DNA of 64,000 bases from positions 184,196 through 248,195 of the forward strand of contig JAKRSD010000007.1 in assembly GCA_022402535.1 (NCBI GenBank), read 5' to 3'. The notes below the pieces were generated by a model. It worked only from the letters and a program-made list of their open reading frames with translations. It ran no database searches and was not told the DNA's origin. Each line of letters opens with the position of its first letter. Position 1 is the first letter of the stretch. Made by a program: the position numbers and the translations under genes. Below are positions 62,601 through 64,000 of the stretch, in pieces. Origin of the DNA: Flavobacteriales bacterium (GTDB lineage: Bacteria > Bacteroidota > Bacteroidia > CAIKAF01).

Positions 62601-64000
62601 ACCTGTTATGGTAGAACTTGTGGACCAATGTGCTACATAAACATAGTATTGGACACCGGGTACTGTTGTAAACGAATATGTTTCTGTTGATAATGATAAG
62701 TCAACACATGCAATAGACGTTAAACTGCCACAGCTTCCAGACAATATGGTTAGTTCATGGTCAAAAGAAGCTGTACTCGTGATTGTTGTGGCTTGTCCGT
62801 CACCTGTGAATGTGTACCATACTCCATATTGTGAAGCACAACCTGCCGGAGAAGTTTCCAGAACGGTGTTAACGGTTGTGCCGGACAAACTTGCTCCACA
62901 GGCAAGCGTAGTGGCTCCTGAACAGGCATCATTTGCTGGTGGAGGCAAAGCCGGACCTGATGTTGTAATATCTCTACAAGAACTTACAGTTCCGCATGAT
63001 GAATTGGTGTTCACATGGATATAGTATGTACCGGTAACCGGAGCAGTCCAAACCACAGGTTGGGTGCCGGCGGCAACTATAGGCCCACCCGGAGTACCCT
63101 CTCTCACGGTTATAAAGTCTGACGTTACGGTGCTTGTCGTTGTGAAAACAACCCCGGCAACACCTCCGGTCCAAATTCCATATTCCCCGGCAAAATTACA
63201 CCCAATTGTTGCAGAGCCTCCTCCAGAAGGAAGAACTGCCGTACCATATGCAGAGGCATTATTACAACCTGCCAACGGACGTTGAATTGTGGTCGTATGG
63301 CAGGTAGCATCTGTTCCACAAGATGAATTGGTGTTGATATGTTCATAATACGTACCCGCGACCGTAGAAGTCCAGGTTAATGGACTGGTACCCGCAGCTA
63401 TAATAGCCCCTCCGGGAGTACCCTGACGAATTGTAATAAAGTTGCCTGTACCACCCGTAGACGTAGAAATATACTGGGTAGCCGCAGCAACCGAGTTTAT
63501 CGTATTATATTCTCCCGCAAATATACATGTGGAAACAGTAACTGTTGCTCCGGCAGCCGGCGCAGTGACGGTAAGGTACGCCGTCGTATTATTACAGCCA
63601 GCCAATGGGCGTTGAATTGAACTCGTATGGCAAGTGGCATCTGTTCCACAGGAAGAGTTTGTATTAATGTGCTGATAATACGTACCCGCTACTGTAGAAG
63701 TCCAGGTCAATGGACTGGGCCCCGCCGCGATTACAGTACCTCCGGGAGTACCTTGACGAATGGTAATATAATTACCGGCACCTCCCGTAGAAGTGGAAAT
63801 GTACTGAGTTGAAGCTTCAACCGAAGTAATTGTAGAATATTCTCCTGCGTAGGCACAAGTAGTAAGAGTGACTGTTGCCCCGGCTGCAGGAGCCGCACCT
63901 GATCCAAATGCTGATGTATTATTACAGCCTGGCGGAGGAGCCAAAGGGCGTTGAATTGAACTCGTATGGCAAGTGGCATCTGTTCCACAGGAAGAGTTTG
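59667..64000 (-). CDS. Giant repeat surface protein with T9SS sorting domain, partial (N-terminus beyond right edge)
   Basis: The frame is open to the right edge, so at least 1444 residues are seen and the start is missing; the TTG at 63944 is internal. From the N-terminal side there are three to four tandem repeats of about 110 residues (each with I-T-I-R-Q-G-T-P-G-G, T-W-T-S-T-V-A-G-T-Y-Y and N-T-N-S-S-C-G-T). Then come three PPC-like domains (NDACSGATTLACG, NDEIAGAIPVTCG). A large beta-rich region begins at TWVGGVSADWHTGGNWTSG, followed by a PKD domain (FKWNFSDG). A type A T9SS sorting domain forms the end (FTLYDAAGKRVMNKQL to AVMGIK). Likely a surface adhesin. A PID-CTERM-like gene follows it. 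Confidence 0.88.
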   Translation of the reverse strand, partial: NSSCGTDATCHTSSIQRPLAPPPGCNNTSAFGSGAAPAAGATVTLTTCAYAGEYSTITSVEASTQYISTSTGGAGNYITIRQGTPGGTVIAAGPSPLTWTSTVAGTYYQHINTNSSCGTDATCHTSSIQRPLAGCNNTTAYLTVTAPAAGATVTVSTCIFAGEYNTINSVAAATQYISTSTGGTGNFITIRQGTPGGAIIAAGTSPLTWTSTVAGTYYEHINTNSSCGTDATCHTTTIQRPLAGCNNASAYGTAVLPSGGGSATIGCNFAGEYGIWTGGVAGVVFTTTSTVTSDFITVREGTPGGPIVAAGTQPVVWTAPVTGTYYIHVNTNSSCGTVSSCRDITTSGPALPPPANDACSGATTLACGASLSGTTVNTVLETSPAGCASQYGVWYTFTGDGQATTITSTASFDHELTILSGSCGSLTSIACVDLSLSTETYSFTTVPGVQYYVYVAHWSTSSTITGTFTIDRTCTPPPPDPCASIGTLSCGSTQTANITAGVGVWSLGPWTTPGREALYTFTPTQTGQYSITVNNFTGGYFVDLFFKAVSSGCNATGWNYVIDFGGTGQSPTFTLTAGVAYYILFDDEDINASSLNFTLNCPPPPPANDEIAGAIPVTCGSTTNGTSVNATQGIDELGTCVTSSQPGVWYSLTGTGNPITISTCGGAAWDTKLSVFTGTSGSLTCVTGNDDACGLQSSVNFTSISGTTYWILVHGFGGATGTFALNVTCAPSTWVGGVSADWHTGGNWTSGSVPLAGTDVVIPNVTPNFFPLISTPVTVNDLTINTGATVSVAPGAGLTLDGTMTNNGIFTLQSDASGTGWLDDFTLVGTVVGNIRVQRYVPIGVAGFRQLGTPVTLNSISSVMNFTPVGNPGFVIPLSDCNPNWVAFNSPYGNWMQLVENGPVQFNCYQSLYQVLTSGNMTRGRGYYMDVPGGTTLTFVGAPNTGPISDFTATHANGAVTNGWNIVSNPYPSPLRWSTADVPAGFDAIAQVWVTSGTYLGTFQPVDPSTPGQGIAIGQAFQLRVSTPGSSVPFSVSNANRTTAPPSFLFSGNDPMTLNIDMNKGSHADLTKIRFVGDATPAYDGMFDSYKVLGNANQPMVYSILNSENMSINSYGALTDVYSVRLGIKAGTAGEHTFVFSNMDQFPASTLIYLEDAETGIWQNMRANDTYSFNAPQGTHNGRFIVHFYPPVDVNTTEANCTETGTIEVVEHTPAEWNYSLSDVQNNIISSGALNGTVTVSDLAIGTYELTLTEVVSGYSSVESVTINGSAGVVAQAAASLTTVEVGQPVQFSSNAQNADVFKWNFSDGILSDESNPVHMFASPGTYKVVLNAINSSTSCSAESVVMINVTEASTSSVEEMDAEDVKMWNVENTVFISFGSEWAGKTTFTLYDAAGKRVMNKQLNNAQGTVTVDCGVLAAGTYTAELSNGKKVVTHKAVMGIK
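63277..64000 (-). repeat. Near-identical 330-339 bp tandem DNA repeats within the giant gene
   Basis: The segment GGGCGTTGAATTGAACTCG recurs at 63607 and 63946, and a close variant is at 63277. The spacings are 330 and 339 bases (110 and 113 codons); the 9-base difference is an insertion of three codons (Pro-rich). The 55 visible bases from 63946 onward are nearly identical to those from 63607. A fourth, more diverged unit precedes these in the protein. The array continues past the right edge. Confidence 0.85.

Noticed and set aside
63277..64000. Regular repeats considered as a CRISPR array
   Set aside because: Units are 330-339 bases, in frame and coding, with no short direct repeat-spacer pattern and no cas genes.

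Overview
The window is a dense stretch of a Bacteroidota chromosome, probably Flavobacteriia or Chitinophagia-like; I cannot place it lower. Evidence for the phylum: many very long secreted proteins ending in type IX secretion (T9SS) C-terminal sorting domains, a fused CcoN-CcoO oxidase subunit, type III glutamine synthetase, DUF4197 and DUF2911 proteins, a PID-CTERM-like small protein, and promoters of the Bacteroidota form (TTTG about 18-22 bases upstream of TAnnTTTG). No tRNA, rRNA, CRISPR array, insertion sequence or integrase was seen. No gap between genes exceeds 300 bases.

Layout. 1-5851: a giant beta-helix/Ig-repeat surface protein on the minus strand, cut by the left edge. 5999-9840: housekeeping genes pth, alaS and nfu. 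9845-13273: a glycine-rich PKD-domain T9SS protein. 13316-16626: an inorganic-carbon block (gamma-class carbonic anhydrase, a small exported protein, beta-class carbonic anhydrase, SulP transporter). 16707-23935: a DUF2911 protein, then a small exported protein leading into a complete RND efflux operon (adaptor, pump, outer-membrane channel). 23938-31166: rlmN, then a three-gene T9SS operon starting with an M43-like zinc metalloprotease whose signal-peptide region carries a run of ten G and is out of frame as written. 31243-40480: glnN, a Kelch-like T9SS protein, a flavodoxin-like membrane protein, a DUF4197 protein, polA and a small coiled-coil protein. 40617-53883: a Crp/Fnr regulator, a gliding-motility-type surface protein, and the whole cbb3 oxidase locus (ccoI, ccoS, ccoNO, ccoQ, ccoP, ccoG, ccoH, a TauE/SafE-like protein). 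53931-64000: a small exported protein, two paralogous CRTAC1/FG-GAP T9SS proteins in tandem, a PID-CTERM-like small protein and a second giant repeat protein cut by the right edge.

How it fits together. About ten of 39 genes look like T9SS cargo, but no T9SS machinery is present. The cbb3 locus and the nearby Crp/Fnr gene are tied by sequence: the palindrome ATGAC-N4-RTCAT occurs upstream of the regulator, of ccoI and of ccoS-ccoNO. At the two oxidase promoters it sits at nearly the same distance from the -7 element, which suggests oxygen-responsive control of a microaerobic oxidase. The two transporter operons (carbonic anhydrase-SulP and RND) share another layout: a promoter almost touching the start of a roughly 130-codon exported-protein gene, then terminator-like hairpins containing GTGTA, then the main genes.

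The most noteworthy candidates are the poly-G switch in the metalloprotease, the three-site Fnr-type regulon, the paired small-ORF/hairpin leaders, and the near-identical 330-bp repeats in the right-edge giant gene. All calls are by eye; no database search or folding program was run.
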